Notes: a model not told the origin generated them from the letters alone. DNA of 34,258 nt from an uncultured Bacilli bacterium (GCA_934086255.1 CAKOIB010000003.1:1-34258); one strand, 5' to 3'. Positions 23,390 through 31,734 are shown, counted from the first letter of the stretch. Numbers and translations: made by a program.

Positions 23390-24208
23390 ATGTATAATAA
23401 TCCTTCAAGATTAGGAAAAATTAGGGAATTGGTAAATGCGTTTGATTATAAAAATGCTCGTAGGGATTTAGATTCATATATTAATGATTATCCTACTGAT
23501 TATATAGCTAGATTTTATGATATTAAACTACTCATGTGTAAAAATAAAATTAATAAAGCTGAAAAAGAAATGGAAAAACTTTTAGGTCATGTAGAAAAAA
23601 ATGATAAAGTAATAAAAGATTATATGTATGTTAGTTATGTATATATTTTGATGGAACAAGAAAAGTATGATCTTGCTTTAAAGTATTATAAGAAGATTAA
23701 TTTTGATAATTTGAGTGAATATACTAGCAATGATTTATATAAGCTTCGTGGTGTATATTTATTTTTGTTAAGGAAGAATAATACTAAGGCTACTGTTTCT
23801 AAGAATCAGTACTATTTAAAGCAACAAACGGATTATAATAGATGTAGAGCCTTAGAACATATCCTAGTCCGTCATGTATTAAATGAAGAGTTTAAAACCC
23901 CTTGTGAAAATATAATAAATATGTTTAACCTTCTCGAAGACATTATTCCATCCTCAATTAAATATCCTCATTATGATGGAGTAGATCATTATATATTCTC
24001 TTATGATGATAATGGTGCGTCTCTTCTTGAGGTACTTACCATTAAACACAGTAATCAAATAATTACAGTTTATCCAGTCGAACATAGTGATAAGATAATG
24101 ACTGAGTATATAAATACCTTTCTTATACAAAAGAAAAGATGTGGTAAGGTTAAGAATAGATCTTCACAAATAGATAAGTTTAATAAAAAATATAATATAA
24201 AGGGATGA
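23390..24208 (+). CDS. TPR-repeat protein of unknown function (paralogue 2)
   Basis: 272-residue soluble protein related to the preceding gene: same length class, TPR-like hairpins (about 10-115; RELVNAFDYKNARRDLDSYI, ILMEQEKYDLALKYYKKI) and the same C-terminal tail QIDKFN(K/S)(K/R)Y. ATG at 23390 is preferred over ATG at 23384, because the AAGGGG site ends at 23381 and leaves only two bases before the earlier codon. Its TGA stop lies within the ribosome binding region of the next gene, so the two are co-transcribed. Function unknown. Confidence 0.72.
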   Translation: MYNNPSRLGKIRELVNAFDYKNARRDLDSYINDYPTDYIARFYDIKLLMCKNKINKAEKEMEKLLGHVEKNDKVIKDYMYVSYVYILMEQEKYDLALKYYKKINFDNLSEYTSNDLYKLRGVYLFLLRKNNTKATVSKNQYYLKQQTDYNRCRALEHILVRHVLNEEFKTPCENIINMFNLLEDIIPSSIKYPHYDGVDHYIFSYDDNGASLLEVLTIKHSNQIITVYPVEHSDKIMTEYINTFLIQKKRCGKVKNRSSQIDKFNKKYNIKG

Positions 24209-24212
24209 TAAT

Positions 24213-24515
24213 ATGGTAAAAGATTATTTATTTAAATTAAAAGATCAAATATTTAATAAAAAAGAACAAGAATACTTAAAATACATCAATGAAAGAGATA
24301 TGATTATTCATGATTTAACTAGAACTTGGAGCGATTTAGAAATAGATCTTTTTAATAAAGAACACTCTATGTTTTTAGCTAAAAGAAACGAAGCACAAAT
24401 TAAAAGATATATTCTAGATATGAATAAACATAAATATTTTAATAATGGTGATTATGAATATTTTAAAGATTTAATTGATAACTTAGATAATGATATTAAA
24501 AAATTAACAAAATAA
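24213..24515 (+). CDS. Small helical protein of unknown function
   Basis: 100-residue, charged, probably all-helical soluble protein (KKEQEYLKYINERDMIIHDL, LDMNKHKYFNNGDYEYFKDL) not recognised as any family. It starts 4 bases after the second TPR gene with an AAAGGGAT site 6-8 bases before the ATG, so it belongs to the same transcript and may work with the TPR protein. Normal codon use and a good ribosome binding site support it as a real gene. Confidence 0.65.
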   Translation: MVKDYLFKLKDQIFNKKEQEYLKYINERDMIIHDLTRTWSDLEIDLFNKEHSMFLAKRNEAQIKRYILDMNKHKYFNNGDYEYFKDLIDNLDNDIKKLTK

Positions 24516-24590
24516 TTGGAGAATTCTAATTATTTTTCTATATATTTTAATATTTTAGTGATATAATTTATTTTATAAGAAGGTGATATT

Positions 24591-25457
24591 TTGGATAAAA
24601 TACTACTAGTTAATAAAGATAAAGGATACACATCAAGAGATGTTGTAAACTGTTTATCTAAGGTTTTTCATACCAACAAAATGGGGCACTTTGGTACACT
24701 TGATCCCCTTGCTACTGGCCTTTTAATAATAGGAATTGGTAAATACACTAAAGTAGGTAACTTATTTGAGACTGATTATAAAGAATATGAAGCAGAAGCC
24801 CTTATTGGAACATCCACTGATACATATGATGTTACTGGTACTGTTACTAAAAAAGTTGATATTAAAGAAATAGACAAAGATATAATTCTTAATGTCTTAA
24901 ACAAATATAAAGGATTATATTTACAAGAAGTACCAATTTATTCAGCAGTCAAACTAAATGGTAAAAAACTATATGAATACGCTAGAAATAAAGAATCAGT
25001 TACACTTCCTAAAAAACTTGTTAATATTCGCTCTATAGAGTTAATTGATATTTATGAAAAAAATAATAATCTATATTTTTCTTTTAAATGCAATGTCTCC
25101 AAAGGAACATATATAAGAAGCTTAATCAATGATATGGGTAAAAGCATTAATATACCTATGTGTATGAGCAATTTAAAAAGAACTAAACAAGATAAGTTCT
25201 CTTTAAATGATGCTTATACAATAAAAGATATAAAAAATGGTAATTATAAGTTACTTGACATTGAGGATGTAATCGATCTAGACATAATCGAAGTCCCTGA
25301 TAATTTATATGATATAGTAAAAAATGGAGGCTTAATAAAAAAACAAGGAAAAAAACCAATATTATTTAGAAAAAATGGTAAAAACCTTGCTCTTTATATG
25401 GACTATGATAAAAATAAAAACACAATGAAACCATTTATATTTTATGGAGGTAAATGA
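24591..25457 (+). CDS. truB: tRNA pseudouridine(55) synthase
   Basis: Makes pseudouridine 55 in the T-loop of tRNAs. The 288-residue protein has the TruB catalytic motif HFGTLDPLATGLL with catalytic D38, preceded by the N-terminal VNKDKGYTSRDVV, and later KGTYIRSLINDMG. The C-terminal part after about 220 is a short PUA-like region. The start is TTG after AAGGTGAT; no nearby ATG fits. It opens a tightly packed operon that runs to 31105, with a TATAAT at 24562-24567 as a plausible -10 box. Confidence 0.95.
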   Translation: MDKILLVNKDKGYTSRDVVNCLSKVFHTNKMGHFGTLDPLATGLLIIGIGKYTKVGNLFETDYKEYEAEALIGTSTDTYDVTGTVTKKVDIKEIDKDIILNVLNKYKGLYLQEVPIYSAVKLNGKKLYEYARNKESVTLPKKLVNIRSIELIDIYEKNNNLYFSFKCNVSKGTYIRSLINDMGKSINIPMCMSNLKRTKQDKFSLNDAYTIKDIKNGNYKLLDIEDVIDLDIIEVPDNLYDIVKNGGLIKKQGKKPILFRKNGKNLALYMDYDKNKNTMKPFIFYGGK

Positions 25458-25458
25458 T

Positions 25459-25662
25459 ATGGATTTTAATTCTCTTAAAGATTTAAGAAATAGACTTGAA
25501 ATAGCAATGACTACTAAAGTTAATGAGTTAAAAGATAATGGTATTACTTATATTACTAATGATGATATATGGAACTACTTAACTAGTACAAAGTGGAAAA
25601 ATGCAAAAGGTCTAACTCTTTCTGATATGGTTGATGATATACTTAAAATACAAATAAAGTAG
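25459..25662 (+). CDS. ComN-like post-transcriptional regulator
   Basis: 67-residue protein that resembles the ComN/post-transcriptional regulator family of Bacillota, whose Bacillus member affects the comE competence mRNA. Matching features are a small size, an N-terminal helix (LRNRLEIAMTTKVNELKDNG), then YITNDDIWNYLTSTKWKN and a final LSDMVDDILKIQI helix, the same order as in the family. The in-frame ATG at 25444 overlaps the GGAGGT site (25447-25451) and truB, so ATG at 25459 is used; it begins one base after the truB stop. The family call is by pattern only. It could connect with the pilus genes at 17585-19976 if those serve competence. Confidence 0.6.
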   Translation: MDFNSLKDLRNRLEIAMTTKVNELKDNGITYITNDDIWNYLTSTKWKNAKGLTLSDMVDDILKIQIK

Positions 25663-25670
25663 GTGGTATT

Positions 25671-27809
25671 ATGGTTATTAAAAGTAGTGACCTAAGAAAA
25701 GAATTAATAGATAAATTAAACTATTTAGATAAAGATGAAATAAAAATAATAGAACAAGCAATAGATTATGCCTATTCTAAACACGAAGGACAATATCGTA
25801 AAACAGGAGAAGAATATATAATACACCCTTTATCCGTTGCAATAATACTTACTACCATTAAAGCAGATAAAGATACTATAATTGCCTCCTTACTTCACGA
25901 TGTTTTGGAAGACACTCCAACTCCTAAAGAAGAATTAGAAAACTTATTTGGCAAAACCGTTGCTAATTTAGTAGATGGAGTAACTAAAATTAATAGCATT
26001 AATGTTTCTACTGAAAACGAATACCTTACAAATTACTATAAAAAAATAATCGTAGGTATGAGCGAAGATGTAAGAGTAATAATAATTAAACTTGCAGATC
26101 GTCTTCATAACATGAGAACATTATATGCAATACCAGTAGATAGACAAAAACTAAAAGCAAAAGAAACCCTTGAAATACTTGCACCAATTGCCCATCGCCT
26201 AGGTATGCATAAGATAAAATCAGAACTTGAAGACCTTTCTTTAAAATATTCTAAACCAGATGTATATTACGATGTTGTAGAAAAACTTAATAATACTAAA
26301 ATTGAAAGAGAAGAATGCGTATCTAAAATGATGGATGAAGTTAGTACCCTTTTAAAAAATAATGGAATAAAACATGAAATAAAAGGTCGTGCTAAGAGCA
26401 TATATAGTATTTATAAAAAACTAGATAAAGGAAGAAGCTTCTCTGATATATACGATTTACTAGCCATTAGAATACTAGTAGACAAAGAACAAGAATGCTA
26501 TTTAGCACTAGGACTTATTCATTCTAAATATAAACCAGTATCCAAAAGATTCAAAGACTATATTGCAATGCCTAAAACAAACCTTTATCAAACACTACAT
26601 ACAACTGTATTCGGACTAGATGGCAATTTATTTGAAATACAAATAAGAACATACGATATGGATGAAATAGCAGAAAATGGTATTGCATCTCATTGGGCTT
26701 ATAAAGAACACAAAAATGCTGCTTTAGAAATGCAAAATATAACAGAACAAAAACTTCAATTTTATAAATCAATAATTGAATTAAATGAAGAAAAAATGAC
26801 CAATGAAGACTTTGTAAATAGAGTAAAAGATGAAGTATTAAATAATAATATTTATGTCTATACTCCAAAAGGAGATGTATTCGAACTACCAAATGGTTCC
26901 ACTCCAATAGATTTCGCCTATAGGATTCATACCCAAGTCGGAGATAAAATGACTGGTGCTATTGTAAATAATAATATGGTTAACTTATCCTATGAGTTAC
27001 AAAATGGAGATATAGTTAAAGTACTTACTAATAATAATTCCAAAGGTCCATCTAGAGAATGGTTAAATATTGCCAAAACAACACAAGCAAAAAGTAAAAT
27101 CAAAGCATTTTTTAATAAAACTACTAAAGAAGATTATATTGAATCAGGAAAAAACCTTCTTGAAAAAGAACTAAGAAGAAAAAAAATCTCTTCTGTTGAG
27201 TTTTTAAAACCTGATAATATAAAAGAAGTACTTAAAAACTTTAAACTAGATACCATTGAGGATTTATATTTAAATATTGGTAATAATAAGTTTTCTGTTA
27301 AAAGCATTGTAAAAAATAAAGATGAAGAATCCCAAGAACAAAAAAAAGAAGTAAAACTTAAAATCCTTGATACCGATAATGATATAATCGTTGGTAATAC
27401 CAAAAACATCCAAACCCATATTGCTAACTGCTGTCTTCCAATACCAGGAGATGATATAATAGGTTTTATCACCAAAGGAAGTGGTATTAGTATTCATAGA
27501 AAAAATTGTCTTAATGTTAATGATATGGATGATAGAGTAATAAATGCTAATTGGAATACTAAGATTAAGAACAAATACTATTCTGATATAGTTATTTACA
27601 CTAATACTAAAGACAATAAAATAGTAGATATAGTACAAGCATCTTCTAGTATGAATATCCAAATAGAAAGCATCAATTTGCTTAATAAAAGTGATAAGAA
27701 TATTTACAGTCTTGAAATAATTATTTCATCAATTGATGAAATGGATAAATATTTAAAAGAACTAAGAAAAATACAAAACGTAGTAGAAGTAGAAAGGATA
27801 ATGCAATGA
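25671..27809 (+). CDS. relA: Bifunctional (p)ppGpp synthetase/hydrolase RelA/SpoT (Rsh)
   Basis: Stringent-response enzyme that makes and degrades (p)ppGpp. 712 residues, usual for a long Rsh protein. The hydrolase domain has HPLSVAIIL and the HD pair H76-D77 (LLHDVLEDT). The synthetase domain (about 230-340) has KGRAKSIYSIYKKL, RILVD, YIAMPKTNLYQTLHTTV and FEIQIRT. The TGS domain starts at VYTPKGDVFELPNGSTPIDFA (about 395-455). A zinc-finger/conserved-cysteine domain has NCCLPIPGDDIIGF with HRKNC, and an ACT domain closes the protein. Both catalytic halves look intact. dtd follows with an ATGA overlap, the standard relA-dtd order in Bacillota. Confidence 0.97.
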   Translation: MVIKSSDLRKELIDKLNYLDKDEIKIIEQAIDYAYSKHEGQYRKTGEEYIIHPLSVAIILTTIKADKDTIIASLLHDVLEDTPTPKEELENLFGKTVANLVDGVTKINSINVSTENEYLTNYYKKIIVGMSEDVRVIIIKLADRLHNMRTLYAIPVDRQKLKAKETLEILAPIAHRLGMHKIKSELEDLSLKYSKPDVYYDVVEKLNNTKIEREECVSKMMDEVSTLLKNNGIKHEIKGRAKSIYSIYKKLDKGRSFSDIYDLLAIRILVDKEQECYLALGLIHSKYKPVSKRFKDYIAMPKTNLYQTLHTTVFGLDGNLFEIQIRTYDMDEIAENGIASHWAYKEHKNAALEMQNITEQKLQFYKSIIELNEEKMTNEDFVNRVKDEVLNNNIYVYTPKGDVFELPNGSTPIDFAYRIHTQVGDKMTGAIVNNNMVNLSYELQNGDIVKVLTNNNSKGPSREWLNIAKTTQAKSKIKAFFNKTTKEDYIESGKNLLEKELRRKKISSVEFLKPDNIKEVLKNFKLDTIEDLYLNIGNNKFSVKSIVKNKDEESQEQKKEVKLKILDTDNDIIVGNTKNIQTHIANCCLPIPGDDIIGFITKGSGISIHRKNCLNVNDMDDRVINANWNTKIKNKYYSDIVIYTNTKDNKIVDIVQASSSMNIQIESINLLNKSDKNIYSLEIIISSIDEMDKYLKELRKIQNVVEVERIMQ

Positions 27810-28240
27810 AAGTAGTAGTACAAAGAGTAACATCATCAAGTGTTAAAGTAAACAATGAAAAAGTAGGTTCTATTAACAAAGGCCTTTTAGTACTTGTAGG
27901 ATTCACTCATGATGATAACATTGATAAGATAAAATGGATGGTTAATAAAATAATTAACCTTAGAATATTTGATGATGAAGAAGGAATAATGAATAAATCA
28001 GTCCTTGATATCGGAGGAAGTATTCTTTCAGTATCACAATTCACTTTATATGCAGATGCTAATAAAGGAAATAGACCATCATATATAAACGCTATGAAGC
28101 AATGCGATGCATCATTACTTTATGATATTTTTAATAAAGAATTAAAAAGTAAAATTAATACCCAAACAGGTATTTTTAGAGAAGACATGCAAGTAGAGTT
28201 AGTTAATGATGGACCAATTACTATAATAATAGAAAAATAA
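27806..28240 (+). CDS. dtd: D-aminoacyl-tRNA deacylase
   Basis: Frees tRNA from wrongly attached D-amino acids and from glycine on tRNA-Ala. 144 residues, full length for the family. The motif SVSQFTLYAD lies near residues 73-82 and the C-terminal cross-subunit motif is present in NDGPITIIIE. Start and stop overlap by four bases with relA (ATGA), so translation is coupled. Confidence 0.96.
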   Translation: MKVVVQRVTSSSVKVNNEKVGSINKGLLVLVGFTHDDNIDKIKWMVNKIINLRIFDDEEGIMNKSVLDIGGSILSVSQFTLYADANKGNRPSYINAMKQCDASLLYDIFNKELKSKINTQTGIFREDMQVELVNDGPITIIIEK

Positions 28241-28251
28241 GGAGAGATAAT

Positions 28252-29607
28252 ATGAATTTAGAAAAAATATTTAATGATTTTATAATCGATGTAAGAAAAA
28301 AATCTATTTATGCTGACAAAAAAGATATAGAACAAGTTGCAAGAGAAGCTCTTGATATAATTAACAATAATAAAGACGCTACACCTGAAGAATTAGTAGA
28401 ATTAATGATTAAAGACAACCTTAACCACTTAGAAGACATAAGAAGAAAATATCCAACACCTGGTTATACTGTTTCAATAAATGTTTCAAATATAAATGTT
28501 AAACTATATGGAGGAAATATTAACTACTTAACAGATCCAATGCCAAATAATGCTTTATTTGACATTGCATCAATGACTAAGTTTTATACTGAAGTATTAG
28601 CATATAACTTAATAAAAGAAGAATACTTCTCTATGGATGATAAGATAAGTGAACTTGATAATAGATTTACTAATTTAAATGATCTAACTGTAAGAGATAT
28701 TTTAACATTTGCAGTAGAGTTTAGAACAGATGGTAGAATATCTGATAAAAAAACAATTGATGAAGCTCTTGATACTTTATATAATATTAATGTTGTAAAT
28801 AAAGGCAAATATAACTATAATGATATGGGTCTTATGATTATGAAAGAAGTAATGGAAAATGTTACTAATAAAAAGTATGAAGACTTAATCGAAGAATACA
28901 TTACTAAACCATTAGGTTTAAATGATACCCATATAATTGTTCCTCAAAAAAAATTCAAACTACTTACTGGTAGTCCTAATGTAAAATATGGAAGAATAAA
29001 CGACCCAAGCGCCTTAGCAGTCGGAGGTTTTTCTGGTCATGCTGGAATATTTGCTTCTTCAGATGATGTCATAAAACTAGGAAAAGCAATATTTGATACT
29101 GATATATTACCAAATAAACAAGATGCTTATACTAATGATATAAGTGTAGCAAGAGGAATAATGGGACCTACTTACACATCTAATCCTAAAGGACTTGATA
29201 TTGGTTATGTTGATAATTTATCTTCCACTGATTCATTTGCCATACAAGGATCAACTAGAACCCATGCTGAGTTTGCTCCTGAAAAAGCATTTACTATTAT
29301 GTTTAACCCTAGTAGCATGGGAGTAGAACAAGCATTAATTGAGCAAGAAAAATTAAATAAAACAAGACAAGAAAAAGGACTTGCTCCTATTAACATAGTA
29401 AAAGAATTTGAGTTTGATAGAAATGGTAAGCTAGTAAAATATACATTAATTGACTCAAGACAATTAATGCCTTCTGGTGCTACTGTTGAAGAAGTCATAA
29501 AAGAAAACGCTAAGACTTGTTTAAAACTAGAGTTTTTAAAACAAGTAATTAATGAATACGATAAGTCTTATGATAAAGAAATTAATATAGAAAAAAGAGG
29601 CATGTAA
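28252..29607 (+). CDS. Cytoplasmic serine hydrolase of the class C beta-lactamase family
   Basis: 451-residue serine hydrolase of the beta-lactamase/transpeptidase-like fold. The nucleophile motif is SMTK (S107-K110) within FDIASMTKFY, and the second motif is YND near residue 189 in YNYNDMGL, in the YSD/YSN position of esterase-like members. VGGFSGHAGIFAS is typical of the mid part. It lacks a signal peptide, and about 65 helical residues precede the fold, so it acts in the cytoplasm. Beta-lactam resistance is therefore unlikely; an esterase or D-amino acid peptidase role is more plausible. It sits between dtd and maf, sharing the last base of its stop with the maf start. Confidence 0.8.
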   Translation: MNLEKIFNDFIIDVRKKSIYADKKDIEQVAREALDIINNNKDATPEELVELMIKDNLNHLEDIRRKYPTPGYTVSINVSNINVKLYGGNINYLTDPMPNNALFDIASMTKFYTEVLAYNLIKEEYFSMDDKISELDNRFTNLNDLTVRDILTFAVEFRTDGRISDKKTIDEALDTLYNINVVNKGKYNYNDMGLMIMKEVMENVTNKKYEDLIEEYITKPLGLNDTHIIVPQKKFKLLTGSPNVKYGRINDPSALAVGGFSGHAGIFASSDDVIKLGKAIFDTDILPNKQDAYTNDISVARGIMGPTYTSNPKGLDIGYVDNLSSTDSFAIQGSTRTHAEFAPEKAFTIMFNPSSMGVEQALIEQEKLNKTRQEKGLAPINIVKEFEFDRNGKLVKYTLIDSRQLMPSGATVEEVIKENAKTCLKLEFLKQVINEYDKSYDKEINIEKRGM

Positions 29608-30182
29608 TGAAATTAATACTTGCTAGTACCTCTAATTTTAAAAGCAATGTCTTAAAACAAGCATGTATTAAACATACAAAAAAAGAAATTAACTATATAG
29701 AAACAAAAAAGAATAATGAAAACATCTATGAATATGTAAAAAGACTATCATTAGAAAAAGCATATTCTGTTGACGCTAATGATTGCATTATTTTAGGACT
29801 CGATACCGTTGTTTCAGTAGGTAATAAAATATTAGAAAAACCAAAATCTATAAATGAAGCTAAAGATAATTTAAGACTTTGTTCAAATAATACTTTTAAA
29901 GTAATTACAGGCATTGCTTTAATTAATAAAATAAATAATGAAATTGTTAATGATTATCAAGAAACTGTTATTACTTTAAACAAAATAGATGAGTGTGATA
30001 TAGATTATTATATAGATAATGATCCTAATGTTTTATATGCTTCAGGTTTCACTATAGAAACTGTAGTTTCTAATTTCATTAACAAGATAGAAGGTAGTTT
30101 TTATAATATACTTGGAATACCTGTAGAAAAAATATATGAGCATTTACTTAAACAAAATATTCATTTAAAGGATTTAGAATAA
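29607..30182 (+). CDS. Maf family nucleotide pyrophosphatase
   Basis: Maf/Ham1-like enzyme that hydrolyses non-canonical or standard nucleoside triphosphates and is linked to septum regulation. 191 residues. The N-terminal MKLILASTSNFKSNVL corresponds to the LxLASxSxxR motif with R replaced by K. The catalytic region IILGLDTVVSVGNKILEKPKS is well conserved, as is FKVITGIALI. The C-terminal GSFYNILGIPVEKIY is the Maf ending. The R-to-K change in the first motif and loss of the common S/T context around the substrate pocket may shift base preference. Confidence 0.88.
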   Translation: MKLILASTSNFKSNVLKQACIKHTKKEINYIETKKNNENIYEYVKRLSLEKAYSVDANDCIILGLDTVVSVGNKILEKPKSINEAKDNLRLCSNNTFKVITGIALINKINNEIVNDYQETVITLNKIDECDIDYYIDNDPNVLYASGFTIETVVSNFINKIEGSFYNILGIPVEKIYEHLLKQNIHLKDLE

Positions 30183-30183
30183 T

Positions 30184-30645
30184 ATGAAAGTAATATTTTT
30201 AGACGTAGATGGAGTACTAAATGATCAAAACTTAATTTTTGAGAAGTTTAAGACTAAAGAAATAGAAATATCAAAAGATAAGCTATTATTATTAAAAAAA
30301 ATAATTACAAGTAGTAATGATATTAAAGTTATACTTTCTTCATCATGGAGAATTGGTCTTTTAAAAAAAGATGGTAAGATAGTAGCAAATACTACCTATC
30401 ATAAAGAGTTTTTAGAACTATTAAAAGAATACAGTATACAAATATATGATATTACACCTTCGATGATGAACAGACCAGAAGAAATAAAGTATTATTTAGA
30501 TAATAATGATATAGAAAGTTATGTCATTTTAGATGATGAAGATTTAAATGATGAGAACCAAGTTAAGACTGATTTCTTTAATGGAGGCCTAACAGAAGAA
30601 CATGTGCCCCTTGCAATAGATATTTTAAAAAGAAAGAAGAGATAA
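30184..30645 (+). CDS. HAD-superfamily phosphatase (HAD_SAK/RNA-repair type)
   Basis: 153-residue HAD hydrolase. Motif I is FLDVDGVLND (D7 nucleophile, D9 acid/base), motif II is VILSSSWR, and the acidic metal-binding motif IV is YVILDDEDLND. The SSSWR context is typical of small HAD proteins of the Swiss-army-knife RNA-repair group, though such domains also occur as stand-alone phosphatases. It is two bases from maf and two from the next gene, within the operon. The substrate is unknown. Confidence 0.85.
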   Translation: MKVIFLDVDGVLNDQNLIFEKFKTKEIEISKDKLLLLKKIITSSNDIKVILSSSWRIGLLKKDGKIVANTTYHKEFLELLKEYSIQIYDITPSMMNRPEEIKYYLDNNDIESYVILDDEDLNDENQVKTDFFNGGLTEEHVPLAIDILKRKKR

Positions 30646-30646
30646 A

Positions 30647-31105
30647 GTGAGCTTAGTAAAAGTAAAAGAATACTTTAGAGAGTATGAAGTAGAAGATCAA
30701 ATAATAGAACTAGATGGAACTAGTGCTACTGTTATAGAGGCATCCCAAGCACTAGGAGTAGATTCTAATCAAATAGCAAAAACTCTTGCATTTATGCTAG
30801 ATAAACCAATTCTAATAGTAATGTCTGGTGATGCTAAAATAGATAATCATAAGTATAAAGACTATTTTGGTAAAAAAGCTAAGATGATACCACAAGATGA
30901 TTTAGATAATTTGATTGGCCATAAGATCGGAGGAGTATGTCCTTTTGCTATAAAGGATGGTGTTAAGGTATATCTTGATGAATCTTTAAAAGCTAATCAT
31001 TATGTTTATCCAGCTTGTGGTAGTGAAAATAGTGCTATTAAGCTTAGTATTGAACAGTTAGAAAAGTATTCTTCTTATACAGAATGGGTTAATGTTACTA
31101 AGTAG
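30647..31105 (+). CDS. YbaK/EbsC-type aminoacyl-tRNA deacylase
   Basis: 152-residue trans-editing enzyme of the YbaK/ProX group, which clears mischarged amino acids from tRNA (Cys-tRNA-Pro in E. coli YbaK). Conserved features are EASQALGVDSNQIAKTLAF, with the catalytic-site lysine in AKTL, then the pattern VMSGDAKIDNHKYK and GHKIGGVCPFAI in the substrate pocket. The start is GTG one base after the HAD stop. It ends the operon that starts with truB. Together with dtd it gives two tRNA-proofreading functions in the same transcript. Confidence 0.9.
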   Translation: MSLVKVKEYFREYEVEDQIIELDGTSATVIEASQALGVDSNQIAKTLAFMLDKPILIVMSGDAKIDNHKYKDYFGKKAKMIPQDDLDNLIGHKIGGVCPFAIKDGVKVYLDESLKANHYVYPACGSENSAIKLSIEQLEKYSSYTEWVNVTK

Positions 31106-31125
31106 TTTTTATAGAGTGAAAACTA

Positions 31126-31154
31126 TTGTATAGAATAAAACTAATTGATATAAT
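31126..31154 (+). promoter_or_regulatory. Promoter of the ORF6N leader RNA
   Basis: TTGTAT (31126-31131) and a perfect TATAAT (31149-31154) with a 17-base spacer lie in the gap after the ybaK-type gene. Confidence 0.6.
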
Positions 31155-31160
31155 GTAATT

Positions 31161-31282
31161 GTACTGATTATATTGCTTTTCATTAGTATGACAACTCAAA
31201 CGATAACGTATATTTTCTTTTAGCAATGAAGAAAATATGCATGATGCGGGATATACCATTAGAAGTGGTGTATCTTTTTTTT
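31161..31282 (+). ncRNA. Candidate leader RNA or sRNA with attenuator-like terminator
   Basis: From the expected start near 31161 there is no open frame, but there are two hairpins. The first pairs GTATATTTTCTT with AAGAAAATATGC (within 31208-31240). The second is a terminator: GATATACCA (31250-31258) with TGGTGTATC (31266-31274) and eight T residues. It ends only 5 bases before the ribosome binding site of the broken ORF6N gene, so it would have controlled that gene or is a free-standing sRNA. No known riboswitch class is recognised. Confidence 0.5.
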
Positions 31283-31475
31283 GACTGGAGGGATAATTGA
31301 TGAATGAAATAGTTGAACAAGAACATATTGAGGGGATAATATATGAGATTAGAGGAGTGCAGGTGATGTTGGATAGTTAAATATCAGCAAATGGCTAACA
31401 CTAAAACATTTGATTAGTAGGTTATGTTCCAATACATATCCTTTTATAGAGATCTAGAAAGTTTTGTTTAAATTA

Positions 31476-31504
31476 TTGACGATGATCATAATTTATGATA
31501 TGAT
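31476..31504 (+). promoter_or_regulatory. Promoter of the small RNA inside the ORF6N remnant
   Basis: TTGACG (31476-31481) and TATGAT (31499-31504) with a 17-base spacer. Confidence 0.65.
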
Positions 31505-31510
31505 TTATAT

Positions 31511-31582
31511 CGATTGGTACTCAGGAAACTTTCGAAGCCCTAAGTCGTCAAATCTCTATGAAATATCATAGAGATTTTTTTT
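31511..31582 (+). ncRNA. Candidate small RNA (about 70 nt) with own promoter and terminator
   Basis: A consensus-spaced promoter is followed about 40 bases after the expected start by a perfect 12-base stem, AAATCTCTATGA with TCATAGAGATTT (31550-31561, 31566-31577), with a 4-base loop and a T run. The body includes GGTACTCAGGAAACTTTCG and AAGCCCTAAGTCGTC, which are richer in G/C than the surroundings. No open frame of useful length and no known RNA family recognised. Confidence 0.55.
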
Positions 31583-31734
31583 CATGATAGATACATTATT
31601 TTAGATAGAAAAGAAGTGTATGTAAGTGGAATGTCATTAAAAGATGTTGGGAAGAAATATAGTTATATTTATAAAATGAATGAAAAAATGTTTATTGATG
31701 AGTTAATTAAGAAAATCGAAGATATAGTATAACC

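Larger units (their letters stand above)
31300..31732 (+). pseudogene. Remnant of an ORF6N-domain gene (N- and C-terminal pieces only)
   Basis: ATG 31300 follows a good GGAGGG site and reads 26 codons, ending in IYEIRGVQVMLDS and TAA (31378-31380); this is the opening of ORF6N-domain proteins, which normally continue directly from VMLDS. A second piece, 31583-31732 in its own frame, reads HDRYIILDRKEVYVSGMSLK and on to a normal TAA; it resembles the C-terminal (PLD-like, HDR...SLKD.GKK) end found on clostridial ORF6N proteins. The roughly 200 bases between them are not ORF6N coding sequence and contain a small-RNA locus. ORF6N proteins are phage-type DNA-binding or antirepressor-like factors. 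The gene is clearly not functional as a full protein. Confidence 0.7.

Noticed and set aside
27134..27906. Minus-strand frames opposite relA and dtd (27134-27475, 27270-27662, 27721-27906)
   Set aside because: They overlap well-identified genes, have no ribosome binding sites and show no domain patterns.
31161..31282. T-box or tRNA in the leader before the ORF6N remnant
   Set aside because: No T-box sequence, no specifier stem and no cloverleaf could be traced; only two simple hairpins are present.
31381..31475. A frameshifted continuation of the ORF6N gene or another short gene
   Set aside because: One frame gives about 24 codons without a start or recognisable motif; this is too little to call a gene.
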